Shown: positions 36,803 through 46,080 of the stretch, one piece after another
Layout: each line of letters begins with the position of its first letter
How positions within the stretch are numbered: position 1 is the stretch's first letter
Assembly: GCF_025561425.1 (NCBI RefSeq)
Contig: NZ_CP094824.1
Location: 930,001-994,000 of the forward strand
DNA length: 64,000 nucleotides
Direction of reading: 5' to 3'
Source of the DNA: Mammaliicoccus sciuri
Lineage (GTDB): Bacteria; Bacillota; Bacilli; Staphylococcales; Staphylococcaceae
Program-made: the position numbers and the translations under genes
The notes under the pieces: generated by a model
Databases searched by the model: none
Told to the model about the DNA's origin: nothing
What the model saw: the letters and a program-made list of their open reading frames with translations, nothing else

Positions 36803-38011
36803 ATGGATAAAATTGAAATTTTGCTTGGAATGATTGAAGATACCAAGCGTCAAATCGATTTAAAAGTTAAATTTGCAACACGAGCACTTGACAGTGACGA
36901 GTTAGAAAAAGCAGAAAAATTAGAACAAGAAATCGCTGATTTACGTTCTGAATTGAAAGATAAGGAAGAGGAATTAGCTAAATCGAAAGAAGAAGAAAAC
37001 GCAAACCCTGAACCGGTTACTGTTGAAAATAATGGACGTTCTACACGCTCACAATTCAACGCGTTTGATTTAGGTGTAATGCCTGAAACGAAAGTAACTT
37101 CACAAGAAGTGCGTGACTTTAAAGCTTATTTAGAATCACGTGATGACATTAAAGGCGGGTCGCTTAAAACTGATTCTGGTTTCGTCGTGATTCCTGAGGA
37201 AATCGTTACAGATATTTTGAAGTTGAAAAAAGTTGAATTCAATTTAGATAAATATGTAACAGTTAAAAAAGTTAATAACGGCTCAGGTAAATACCCCGTC
37301 GTTCGTCAATCAGAAGTGGCAGCGTTACCGGAAGTTGAAGAATTGGCTGAAAACCCAGAATTGGCAGTTAAGCCGTTCTTCCAATTAGCGTATGATATCA
37401 AAACTCGTCGTGGATACTTCCGAATTTCACGTGAAGCTATTGAAGATAGTCAAATCAATGTATTGCAAGAATTAAAAATGTGGTTAGCACGTACGATTGC
37501 TGCTACACGTAACAAAGCGATCATTGACGTTATTAAAAATGGTGGACCTGGCGAAAAAGGTGATTCTACTAAACTTGAAACAATTGAAGCAACGGGTGTT
37601 GACGGTTTAAAAGATGCAGTTAACTTAAATATCAAACCTAACTACGAGCATAACGTTGCAATCGTGTCACAAACTATGTTTGCGAAGTTAGATAAGTTAA
37701 AAGACAAAAACGGTAATTACCTAATCCAACCAGATATCAAAGAAAAATCACAACAACGTCTTTTGGGTGCAAAAGTTGAGATTTTACCGGATGAAATGCT
37801 TGGCGACAAAGGAAACGAAACACTTATTTTCGGTAACTTAAAAGATGCATTAGTGTTATTTGATCGATCTCAATATCAAGCATCATGGACTGACTACATG
37901 CATTTCGGTGAATGCTTAATGGTTGCTACGCGTCAAGATGTAAGAATTCTTGATTATAAAGCAGCGATTGTTATTAATTACACAGATGCAACTGTAATAC
38001 CAGGGGCTTAA
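36803..38011 (+). CDS. Major capsid protein (HK97 fold)
   Basis: 402 residues. An N-terminal coiled-coil delta/scaffold domain (1-75) precedes the HK97 fold: GGSLKTDSGFVVIPEEIVTD, then NNGSGKYPVVRQSEVAALPE and FHFGECLMVATRQDVRIL-like YMHFGECLMVATRQD. Highly expressed-type RBS AGGAGG. Confidence 0.94.
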   Translation: MDKIEILLGMIEDTKRQIDLKVKFATRALDSDELEKAEKLEQEIADLRSELKDKEEELAKSKEEENANPEPVTVENNGRSTRSQFNAFDLGVMPETKVTSQEVRDFKAYLESRDDIKGGSLKTDSGFVVIPEEIVTDILKLKKVEFNLDKYVTVKKVNNGSGKYPVVRQSEVAALPEVEELAENPELAVKPFFQLAYDIKTRRGYFRISREAIEDSQINVLQELKMWLARTIAATRNKAIIDVIKNGGPGEKGDSTKLETIEATGVDGLKDAVNLNIKPNYEHNVAIVSQTMFAKLDKLKDKNGNYLIQPDIKEKSQQRLLGAKVEILPDEMLGDKGNETLIFGNLKDALVLFDRSQYQASWTDYMHFGECLMVATRQDVRILDYKAAIVINYTDATVIPGA

Positions 38012-38030
38012 TTTTAAGCCTCTTTAATTT
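38003..38030 (+). terminator. Hairpin overlapping the capsid stop codon
   Basis: GGCTTAA and TTAAGCC form a stem around the stop codon, extended by G-C pairs, then TCTTTAATTT. A weak terminator. Confidence 0.5.
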
Positions 38031-38053
38031 AACAAAATTAGGAGGAATATAAA

Positions 38054-38248
38054 ATGACAGAATTTAAAGTGAAACATATTTATAAAGATATTGAAATTGG
38101 GAAAGTTTTTAGACCTGGTGATGTTGTAAAAATGACAGTTAAGCGTGCGAATGAAATTAATGAGAAATTAAAAAAGCATGGCGTTATTTTAGAACGTGTT
38201 GAAAAAGTTGAAGAAAAAGTAGATGTGAAATCCGAAGATAAAAAATAA
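38054..38248 (+). CDS. Small structural-region protein (64 aa)
   Basis: Begins MTEFKVKHIYKDIEIGKVFR with PGDVVKMTVKRANEINEKLK and a charged Lys/Glu tail. Common between capsid and head-tail connector genes; function unknown. Confidence 0.7.
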   Translation: MTEFKVKHIYKDIEIGKVFRPGDVVKMTVKRANEINEKLKKHGVILERVEKVEEKVDVKSEDKK

Positions 38249-38259
38249 GAGGTGATTAA

Positions 38260-38592
38260 ATGACAATCACTGAAGAAGATTTTAAATTATTAAAAATGCA
38301 CTGCAAGGTAGATCATCACTATGAAGATGATTTATTAAAAGCTTATTATGAGTGGTCAAAAGAAGATATTGCGAGTGCAGTAACTGATGAATATGAAAAA
38401 CATAAAGATTGGTTTGATAATCAGACTTCATTTAGAACTGCTGTTTTTCCACTAACAGCGTACTATTATGAAAATAGAATAGCTTTTAACGAACGAACAT
38501 TATCTTATGCTCCACATATGGTAATGAGTGTAGTACATCGTTTGAGAAGTAGGTTTATTGATTACATTGGAAGTGATGAAAATGAAATTTAA
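38260..38592 (+). CDS. Head-tail connector protein (gp6-like)
   Basis: 110 residues, helical, beginning MTITEEDFKLLKMHCKVDHH with DDLLKAYYEWSKEDIASAV, the pattern of gp6-type adaptor rings. Overlaps the next gene by 11 bases. Confidence 0.82.
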   Translation: MTITEEDFKLLKMHCKVDHHYEDDLLKAYYEWSKEDIASAVTDEYEKHKDWFDNQTSFRTAVFPLTAYYYENRIAFNERTLSYAPHMVMSVVHRLRSRFIDYIGSDENEI

Positions 38593-38914
38593 CTCAAATA
38601 ATCTGAATGAAAGAGTATCTTTTTGCGAAGATATTAGTAAATCTGTTAATGGTTTACCATCTAGACCTAAAACAGTTGAATTATATAATTGCTTTGCTTG
38701 TATCCAAGACTCTAAAGAGACAGATACTCAAACGGCACTTTCAAACGAAAGCAAGTTTATCAAAACAATTATAATTCGTGATCCAAGAGGCGACTACAAA
38801 CCGAGCAATAAGCACTATGTCTTACATGAAGGTTATAAATATAATATTAAATATTATAAACCTGATTATATAGATAAATCATTTATACGTGTTTATTGTG
38901 AGGTTACTTTTTAA
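38582..38914 (+). CDS. Head closure protein (SPP1 gp16-like)
   Basis: 110 residues from ATG 38582 (GGAAG eight bases upstream). N-terminal MKFNSNNLNERVSFCE and a beta-rich C-terminus typical of head-tail stopper proteins. The longer reading from 38558 has no RBS. Confidence 0.78.
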   Translation: MKFNSNNLNERVSFCEDISKSVNGLPSRPKTVELYNCFACIQDSKETDTQTALSNESKFIKTIIIRDPRGDYKPSNKHYVLHEGYKYNIKYYKPDYIDKSFIRVYCEVTF

Positions 38915-39291
38915 TGGGTGGAAAAATCGTTAAAAATACGGTTGCTGAAGGATTAAAGAGAGAATTATTACAAATGTCTACACTAGAAAAGAGAGTCTTG
39001 AAAGCTGGAGCATCTACTATCATTCCAATTCTTCGAAAGAATACACCACTTAGTGAACAGAGAAGACATGCTCGGAGTCATGTTGCTATATCTAATGTGA
39101 AAACAGATAGAAGTACATCTGAAAAGTATGTCGCTGTTGGATATGAAAAAGGGTATTCACATCGTATTCATACAACTGAATTCGGCACAATGTATCAAAG
39201 GCCACAATTATTTATTACAAAATCAGAAAGAGAAAGCAGAAATGCAGTATTCAATGCTATGAAGACTGCAATGAAAAGAGGGTTACGATGA
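38914..39291 (+). CDS. HK97 gp10-type tail-joining protein
   Basis: 125 residues: AGASTIIPILRKNTPLSEQ, SHVAISNVK and the C-terminal TEFGTMYQRPQLFITKS pattern of the HK97 gp10 family. Starts in the TAATG overlap with the previous gene. Confidence 0.85.
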   Translation: MGGKIVKNTVAEGLKRELLQMSTLEKRVLKAGASTIIPILRKNTPLSEQRRHARSHVAISNVKTDRSTSEKYVAVGYEKGYSHRIHTTEFGTMYQRPQLFITKSERESRNAVFNAMKTAMKRGLR

Positions 39292-39668
39292 TTAAAAACA
39301 TTACGAGTGAAATTTATAATGAGATAATCAAAAACAAAGAGATAACACTGGCAGATAATGTTTTTAAATACATCGTGCCTGAAAATTTTCATAAAAAAAC
39401 AGATAATCCAATAGTGAGAATAGTTCCTTTACCTTTTTCACCAGAAGATTACGCTGATGATCAGCAACTTTCAAGAGAATATGATTATCAAATTGATATT
39501 TGGTGGTCAGAAAACGAACCATTTGAGCAAGCAGAAATGCTTGTTTTTTTATTGGGAAAAATGAATTTCCAAGCATATTACCGTGAACCGTTATATGAAA
39601 TAGAGACCCTTACATTTAGGGAAATCATTCGTGTAAAAGGTACGGTTTTTTCATTAAGAGAAAATTAG
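39288..39668 (+). CDS. Tail terminator-like protein
   Basis: 126 residues. The SREYDYQIDIWWSENEPFEQ segment is typical of DUF806/tail terminator proteins that cap the tail tube. Overlaps the preceding gene by ATGA. Confidence 0.78.
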   Translation: MIKNITSEIYNEIIKNKEITLADNVFKYIVPENFHKKTDNPIVRIVPLPFSPEDYADDQQLSREYDYQIDIWWSENEPFEQAEMLVFLLGKMNFQAYYREPLYEIETLTFREIIRVKGTVFSLREN

Positions 39669-39680
39669 GAGGAGTTAAAC

Positions 39681-40397
39681 ATGTTAAAAAACTTAAAACA
39701 ATCTGAAAGATTACTAAAATTAAACCTACAACACTTTGCTTCAAGCACTGGAGTTACAGGGATTGCAATTGGTGTATCTAATTTTTATTGGGCACCAATT
39801 AAAAAAGATAGTGAAGAAGGTATCGAATACGGTAACGGGACTCGAACAAGATTCTTAAAAGAAATTGAAGTGGAAAGACCTCAAGAATCTGAAGACGATT
39901 ATGGTGATGATATTGTTGCTGCAACTGCCGTTTCTAATGGTAAATTAGAAATTAAAACTACTTTTGTTACTGTACCAGCTGAACAAAAAGCATTCTTATC
40001 GGGTGCAACTAAAGGTACTGGTGGATTTAAATATAGTGCGAAAGATATTCTACCAGACGTAGGAGCAGTATTTGAACGTCGTAATCATGATGGCTCTAGC
40101 GAATGGGTTGGTTTATTTAAAGGTAAATTTACTAGACCGTCTATTAAAGGACAATCAAAACAAGATAAAGTAGAATTCCAAAATGACGAAGTTGAAGGTA
40201 GTTTTGTTGACCGTATTTTCGACGAAGCTTCACATGTTACAGGTTATGATGCAAAAGGTGAAACTAAAGGTCGTGACTATGTGTTTATGGAAACATTCGG
40301 TAAAACATATGAAGAATTTATGTCTACTGTTGGAGAACAAGTTGTTCCTGCAGTTGAAAAACCAGTTGTTTCTGGTGGAGTAGTACCTGGAGCATAA
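39681..40397 (+). CDS. Major tail protein
   Basis: 238 residues with TGIAIGVSNFYWAPIKKD, GTGGFKYSAKDILPDV and the C-terminal FMETFGKTYEEFMSTVGEQV, matching the phi13-type major tail tube family. RBS AGGAGG. Confidence 0.9.
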   Translation: MLKNLKQSERLLKLNLQHFASSTGVTGIAIGVSNFYWAPIKKDSEEGIEYGNGTRTRFLKEIEVERPQESEDDYGDDIVAATAVSNGKLEIKTTFVTVPAEQKAFLSGATKGTGGFKYSAKDILPDVGAVFERRNHDGSSEWVGLFKGKFTRPSIKGQSKQDKVEFQNDEVEGSFVDRIFDEASHVTGYDAKGETKGRDYVFMETFGKTYEEFMSTVGEQVVPAVEKPVVSGGVVPGA

Positions 40398-40399
40398 GA

Positions 40400-40436
40400 G
40401 TGGAGGACTATTGTCCTCTACTTATTTTTATTTTGG
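40400..40436 (+). terminator. Terminator after the major tail gene
   Basis: GTGGAGGAC pairs with GTCCTCTAC around a four-base loop, followed by TTATTTTTATTTT. Confidence 0.8.
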
Positions 40437-40472
40437 TCAAATTAAAAATAACAATAGAAAGTTGGAAAACAA

Positions 40473-40922
40473 ATGAAACGTACATCAATTGAACTAATAA
40501 CAGGTTTTACAAAAACAGGTAAACCACAATATAAAAAGTATTTAGCAAAACCAATTCTTACATTATTTGAAACAATGCAAGGTTCTAAATTATCTATGAA
40601 AATGCAAAAAGTATTTAAAGAGCCAAACTTCGATGAATTGACAGAGGAACAATACGAAGCATTATCTGAAACAGAAAAACAAGAATACGATAAGTTACAG
40701 GAAGAATATACTGAACAAGTAATGTCTCAAATGGACGTTTTAGATGAAGTGTTTGAATTTATAACTGAAGCATTTGACGAACAATTTACAACAATAGAGT
40801 TACAAAAAGGGTTACCTAGTGGTCAAGATGGCTTTGAATATCTAGGAACTATATTAAGAAATATAACAAGTGGTGGAGAACCCAGTGATACAAAAAAGTT
40901 CGTGAGCGAGAAGACGAGTTAA
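40473..40922 (+). CDS. Tail assembly chaperone, short form (gpG-like)
   Basis: 149 residues, acidic and helical, beginning MKRTSIELITGFTKTGKPQY. Position between major tail and tape measure is that of lambda gpG. It contains a slippery heptamer near the end for making the longer form. Confidence 0.85.
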   Translation: MKRTSIELITGFTKTGKPQYKKYLAKPILTLFETMQGSKLSMKMQKVFKEPNFDELTEEQYEALSETEKQEYDKLQEEYTEQVMSQMDVLDEVFEFITEAFDEQFTTIELQKGLPSGQDGFEYLGTILRNITSGGEPSDTKKFVSEKTS

Positions 40923-41107
40923 AAGAAGAAGATTTAACTCCAGAAGGAGTATATAACAACTATTTAAAAGTTTCAAAACAATTAATGGAAGATGGAATGG
41001 ATCCTGAAAAAATAGCGAATATGCCTATTCATTTTTTCTTGGAGATTGTAGAATCAAAAATCGAAAATAAAAAAGAAGCCAAAAGCTTTAAAGATATATT
41101 TGGTTAA
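40473..41107 (+). CDS. Tail assembly chaperone, frameshifted long form (gpGT-like)
   Basis: A AAA AAG at 40892-40898 lets ribosomes slip back one base, and the reading continues in the -1 frame (VREREDELKEEDLTPEGVYN...) for 69 more codons to the TAA at 41105. The frame and position match conserved G/GT programmed frameshifting in long-tailed phages. The fusion bridges the chaperone to the tape measure. Confidence 0.85.
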
Positions 41108-41138
41108 GTCACTCAAACATTATGAGTGACTTTTTTAT
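41107..41138 (+). terminator. Terminator before the tape measure gene
   Basis: AGTCACTC pairs with GAGTGACT around a nine-base loop, then a T-run. Confidence 0.75.
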
Positions 41139-41170
41139 TTATTTAATTTTAGAAGGAAAGGAGGAATTTT

Positions 41171-44100
41171 ATGCCAAGTCCTATTGGAAATATGGTCATA
41201 AAAGTTGATTTAGACGGTTCAGGCTTTAATAAAGGTGTAACAGGTTTAAATCGGCAAATGAGAATGGTCAGTAAAGAAATGTCTGCGAATTTATCTAAAT
41301 TTAGTAGATATGATAATTCTTTAGAAAAATCAAAAGTTAAAGTTGATGGATTAAGTAAACGTCAACAAGTACAGTCAAGAATTACTAAAGAATTACGTCA
41401 AAACTATGAAAAACTAAGTTCTGAAACAGGAGAAAACAGTGCAAAAACACAAGCTGCAGCATCTAAATATAATGAAGCAGCAGCTAAGTTAAATCAATAC
41501 GATCATGAATTAGAAGAAGCTAAAAAACATATTAAATCTTTACAAGACCATCAAAGAGCCTTAAATACTACTCTTGGTAAATTAGGGAATAACTTTTCTA
41601 AATTTGGACCTCATTTAAAAACGATGGGAGATGGAATGAAAAACGTCGGTAGGTCAATGAGTATGTATGTTACAGCCCCTATTGTAGGTGGTTTTAGTGC
41701 TGCAGTTAAAGCTTCTATTGATTATGAAAGTGCTTTTGCAGGCGTTCGAAAAACAGTAAATGGTAGTGAAAAAGACTACAAAAAACTATCCGACGGAATT
41801 ATCAAAATGTCTAAAAACCTACCTGTTGCAGCTACGGATATTGCTGAAGTAGGAGAAATGGCCGGTCAATTAGGTATCAAGAAAAGTAATATATTAGATT
41901 TTTCTAAAACAATAATTGATTTAGGTGAGTCAACGAACTTAACAAGAGAACAAGCAGCAACTGAGTTTGCTAGATTTGCCAATATCGTTGATATGCCACA
42001 AAAATCATTTAGTAGATTAGGTTCAAGTATCGTCGCTTTGGGTAACAATATGGCAACTACAGAATCAGAAATTATGAGTATGTCCATGAGAATAGCTGCA
42101 CAAGGTAAGTTAGTAGGCATGACAGAATCAGATATAACAGGTCTTGCAGCGACAATGTCTTCTTTAGGTATTGAAGCAGAAGCAGGTGGTACTGCTATGA
42201 CAACTGTGCTTAAGAAGATTGACAAAGCAGTTGGTGCAGGCGGAAAAGAATTAAAAGCATTTGCTGATGCTAGTGGAATTTCGTCAGCTGAGTTCAAGAA
42301 ACAATGGGAAGAAGACCCGGTAAAAGCATTAGATACATTTATTGGTGGATTGGCCAAATCTAAAAAAGAAGGAGCCAATCTTTCTGAGATGTTAGCTGAT
42401 TTAGGTATCAAAGGTATTAGAGAATCAGATACCATTTTAAGAATGGCTAATAATCACAAATTATTGGGGAAAGCTGTACAAATCTCTGGTAAGGGTTGGA
42501 AAGAAAATAAAGCTTTATCAAACGAAGCAAATCAAAGATATAAAACAATGGCATCTCAATTAAAAATATTGAAAAACAATGTCGTTGCTTTTGGTATTTC
42601 GCTAGGAAATGCTATCGCGCCAATCGTTGTAAAGTTAGCTAAGGGACTAACAGGCGTTTTAAAAAGTATGTCTAACATGTCAAGTGGTATGAAGATAACA
42701 ATAGCTGTTGTTGGTTCGTTAGCTGCTGCAATTGGACCGGTGGTGTTTATATTTGGTTCGTTTATTAGTGTGATTGGTAGTGCAATGACAACATTAGGAC
42801 CATTGTTAATTGGTATTAGTAAAGCTGGTGGAGTTATGGCATTTCTATCTGGAAAAGTAGCTACATTAGTCAAGCTATTTCCTATGCTTGGTCCTGCAAT
42901 AAGTTTTGCAGGCGGTCCGTTATTATGGATTGTCGGTGGATTAACAGCCTTAGGCATCGCATTCACTGTCGCTTATAAGAAGTCGGAAACATTTAGAAAT
43001 ATTGTAAATAAAGCTGTTTCAGGTGTAATGAATGTTTTTAAAGCAGCAAAGATTGCACTTCAAGGTTTCTTCCAATTATTCAAAGGAAATGGACAAGATG
43101 GAATCATTACTCTATCTAAAATATTTCCACCGAATGTAGTAGTCGGAATAACATCCTTTGCAGATAAAATAAAAAATACATTCATTCAAGTTGTGAATGC
43201 AATAAAAGGTTTTGCTAGTCAAGTTGGTGGCCAATTAACTAGTTTTTGGAATCAAAACGGTGCTCAAATTACTGAAGCAGTCCAAAATATAGCGAATGTT
43301 ATATCAACTGTTTTCAAATTTATTTGGGGTAACATAATACGTCCGATCATGACTTTGATTTGGAACCTCATGAAAATTATTTGGCCAGGTATTAAATGGC
43401 TAGTAGTCTCAGTTTGGGGTAATATTAAAGGCGTTATTTCAGGCGCATTAAATGTAATTATGGGTACAATCAAAATTTTCTCTGGATTATTTACTGGAGA
43501 CTTCCGAAAAATGTGGGAGGGCATCAAACAAATCTTTAGTGGTGGATGGAAGGCTATAGTTAGTATATTTAAAAACTCATTAGGTTTCATTTACCGTTCA
43601 GCATCTAGTGTTTTCACAAAGACTTTTAAATTTACACAAAATATTTTTACTCTCATGAGAAAGACCGTAAACAAAATTTTAGAAGCCATGAGAAATGGAA
43701 TTAAACATATTGTTCAATCAATATACACAAATATTAAAAGTGCTTTTACTAAATCGTTCAATTCTACAAAAAATATATTTAGTAAATTAAGAGATTTTGC
43801 AGTGCGTTTATGGAGAAAGTTAAGAGATTCAATTTCTAATTTATCTACAAAATTGTACGTCAATGTAAAAAATAGTTTTACTAGACTGTATGATAAATCA
43901 GCCAATATATTTAGAAAGTTACGTAATTATTTAAGCGATATATGGACAAAAATTCGAAAAAATACAATAGATAAAGTGGTCTCTTTATATAGAAGTGTTA
44001 AAAATCAGTTTGAACGTCTATTTTCAAGTAGTAAGAGTATTAATCAAAAGTTGAGAGATTTCATGTCTAATATTTGGCGTGGAATAAAAGATAAAACGAC

Positions 44101-46066
44101 AAGAATGGCAAGAAATATTAAAGATGCTGTGCTTGGAAGTTTTAGATCAATGAGGGATAAATTAAAAGGTATAGTAGGGAAAATTAAAGATCATATAGGT
44201 GGTATGGTCAAAGGTGTTAAAAAAGGTTTAAACAAATTAATTGATGGTGTCAATGCAGTAGCGACCAAAATTGGTATGGATAAATTCAAACATATTAAAT
44301 TATCTACTGGTACTGTAAAACATAATCATGCTTTATCCGATAGTCAGGGTCGTTTGAAACAACATACGAGAGCCATAGTTGGCGATAAAGGACCAGGCAA
44401 TGGGCCAGGTGGATTTAGACATGAAATGATTGAGTATCCGAATGGACGCCTAGCAATGACACCTAAAACAGACACAGAGGTTATTTTGCCAAAAGGCTCA
44501 AGAGTTCATAACGGAACAGCAACTTATAATTATTTGAATACGCCACAGTTTAGCACGGGTACATTACCAAGGTTTAGTCTAGGTAGTTGGCTTGATGATA
44601 AGAAAAAAGATGCAGGTAAATATGCTGGTAAGAAAATGGCTCAAGCAAATAATGCAGGTAAGCAAATTATTAATGGTACCAAAGACACTGCTAAAGCTTT
44701 GAAAAAAGGATTTGATAAAGCTATAGGTGATGTCTGGGACTTTGCATCCAATCCAGGAAAACTAGTAGATAAGGTCATGTCTCATTTTGGTGTAGATTTC
44801 GGTAGTCTACCTGAATTACCTAGAAAAATGATGGCAGGAATGTATAAAAAACTAAAAGAAGGCGTAAAAGATTTATTTGGCGGATGGCTTGAAGATAGTG
44901 GTGGTGGAGATGGTAGTTCATTCACGAAGTACGCTATTACAACACCATATAGTCCTAACAAAGCCGTAGCTGGTTATGGATTTAACGGTGGACGACATTA
45001 TGGAATTGATTATGCAACTCCAGTCGGTACAACACTGACAGCGCCAACTAGCGGTACTGTATCTAAGTTACACAATCATGGTGGTGGCTTAGTTGCTAAG
45101 TTATTAAGTGGTAAGTTCACTCAATTCTTTATGCATTTATCTAGCATATTAAAGACAGGTAGAGTTAAACAAGGTGACAAGTTTGCGAAGACAGGCAACA
45201 GTGGTGCATGGACGACAGGTCCTCATTTACATTACCAAGTAGAGAAAGGTCATTCAGCAGATATTACGAACAGAAATACAGTGGATCCTGCTAAATTCTT
45301 ATCTGGAAAAGGTGGAGGTAAACAAGCACCTTCACAATGGCGTTCTACTATTCAAAGAGCAGCAAGAAGAATGAAAGTAAATTTATCTAGCAAAGAGGTG
45401 AATGGTATTATTGCACAAATTCAACGTGAAAGCGGTGGAGATGCAAGTGTAACGCAAGGTAATATTGGAGATATTAATAACTTAAGAGGTACACCTGCAC
45501 AAGGCTTATTACAATATGTACCTAGTACATTTAAAGCATATGCCATGAAAGGACACGGAAATATTAAATCTGGATATGATCAGTTACTAGCATTTTTTAA
45601 TAACTCTAACTGGAGAAGGAATTTACCTTACGGAAAATCTGGTTGGGGTCCAACTGGTAGTCGTAGATTTGCTACAGGTGGTAAGGTTTGGAATGGACTA
45701 TATCATTTAGCTGAAGAAGGTTATCCAGAATGGATTGTACCTACAGACCCAAGCAGAAGTAATGATGCTTGGAAAATAATAGCATTAGCAGCTAATGATT
45801 TAGAGAAAAATTCACCGAAAAGTAAGAGACCTAATAATTTACCAAATCCTTCAACTGGTTCAGGTAGTAGTAATTCAAATCTTGAAAAGAAATTTGATAT
45901 GTTATTAAGTTTGGTTTCTAAATTAGTATCAACTAACGAAGAAATAGCAAATAAAGATTATGAACATGTTATTGATAAGTATTCGCTTGAAAATGAAGTT
46001 TTTAAATTGATTGAGAAATACGAACGCATTAAAAAGAGAAAAGGTAGATATAATCCAGCGACTTAA
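41171..46066 (+). CDS. Tape measure protein with two murein hydrolase domains
   Basis: 1631 residues. N-terminal coiled coil (1-140), TP901-type core (about 160-480, VGEMAGQLGIKKSNILDFSK), membrane-like hydrophobic segments (about 500-620), basic helical repeats (800-1050). An M23 peptidase follows (HYGIDYATPVGT, HLHYQV), then an SLT-type transglycosylase (IIAQIQRESGGDASV, GLLQYVPSTFKAY). It sets tail length and locally opens peptidoglycan during DNA entry. Confidence 0.93.
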   Translation: MPSPIGNMVIKVDLDGSGFNKGVTGLNRQMRMVSKEMSANLSKFSRYDNSLEKSKVKVDGLSKRQQVQSRITKELRQNYEKLSSETGENSAKTQAAASKYNEAAAKLNQYDHELEEAKKHIKSLQDHQRALNTTLGKLGNNFSKFGPHLKTMGDGMKNVGRSMSMYVTAPIVGGFSAAVKASIDYESAFAGVRKTVNGSEKDYKKLSDGIIKMSKNLPVAATDIAEVGEMAGQLGIKKSNILDFSKTIIDLGESTNLTREQAATEFARFANIVDMPQKSFSRLGSSIVALGNNMATTESEIMSMSMRIAAQGKLVGMTESDITGLAATMSSLGIEAEAGGTAMTTVLKKIDKAVGAGGKELKAFADASGISSAEFKKQWEEDPVKALDTFIGGLAKSKKEGANLSEMLADLGIKGIRESDTILRMANNHKLLGKAVQISGKGWKENKALSNEANQRYKTMASQLKILKNNVVAFGISLGNAIAPIVVKLAKGLTGVLKSMSNMSSGMKITIAVVGSLAAAIGPVVFIFGSFISVIGSAMTTLGPLLIGISKAGGVMAFLSGKVATLVKLFPMLGPAISFAGGPLLWIVGGLTALGIAFTVAYKKSETFRNIVNKAVSGVMNVFKAAKIALQGFFQLFKGNGQDGIITLSKIFPPNVVVGITSFADKIKNTFIQVVNAIKGFASQVGGQLTSFWNQNGAQITEAVQNIANVISTVFKFIWGNIIRPIMTLIWNLMKIIWPGIKWLVVSVWGNIKGVISGALNVIMGTIKIFSGLFTGDFRKMWEGIKQIFSGGWKAIVSIFKNSLGFIYRSASSVFTKTFKFTQNIFTLMRKTVNKILEAMRNGIKHIVQSIYTNIKSAFTKSFNSTKNIFSKLRDFAVRLWRKLRDSISNLSTKLYVNVKNSFTRLYDKSANIFRKLRNYLSDIWTKIRKNTIDKVVSLYRSVKNQFERLFSSSKSINQKLRDFMSNIWRGIKDKTTRMARNIKDAVLGSFRSMRDKLKGIVGKIKDHIGGMVKGVKKGLNKLIDGVNAVATKIGMDKFKHIKLSTGTVKHNHALSDSQGRLKQHTRAIVGDKGPGNGPGGFRHEMIEYPNGRLAMTPKTDTEVILPKGSRVHNGTATYNYLNTPQFSTGTLPRFSLGSWLDDKKKDAGKYAGKKMAQANNAGKQIINGTKDTAKALKKGFDKAIGDVWDFASNPGKLVDKVMSHFGVDFGSLPELPRKMMAGMYKKLKEGVKDLFGGWLEDSGGGDGSSFTKYAITTPYSPNKAVAGYGFNGGRHYGIDYATPVGTTLTAPTSGTVSKLHNHGGGLVAKLLSGKFTQFFMHLSSILKTGRVKQGDKFAKTGNSGAWTTGPHLHYQVEKGHSADITNRNTVDPAKFLSGKGGGKQAPSQWRSTIQRAARRMKVNLSSKEVNGIIAQIQRESGGDASVTQGNIGDINNLRGTPAQGLLQYVPSTFKAYAMKGHGNIKSGYDQLLAFFNNSNWRRNLPYGKSGWGPTGSRRFATGGKVWNGLYHLAEEGYPEWIVPTDPSRSNDAWKIIALAANDLEKNSPKSKRPNNLPNPSTGSGSSNSNLEKKFDMLLSLVSKLVSTNEEIANKDYEHVIDKYSLENEVFKLIEKYERIKKRKGRYNPAT

Positions 46067-46080
46067 TAGGAGGTGTATAA

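Noticed and set aside
39109-39668. Additional reverse-strand ORFs over head, tail and ilv genes
   Set aside because: They are frame shadows of well-supported genes, without RBS or recognisable protein features.
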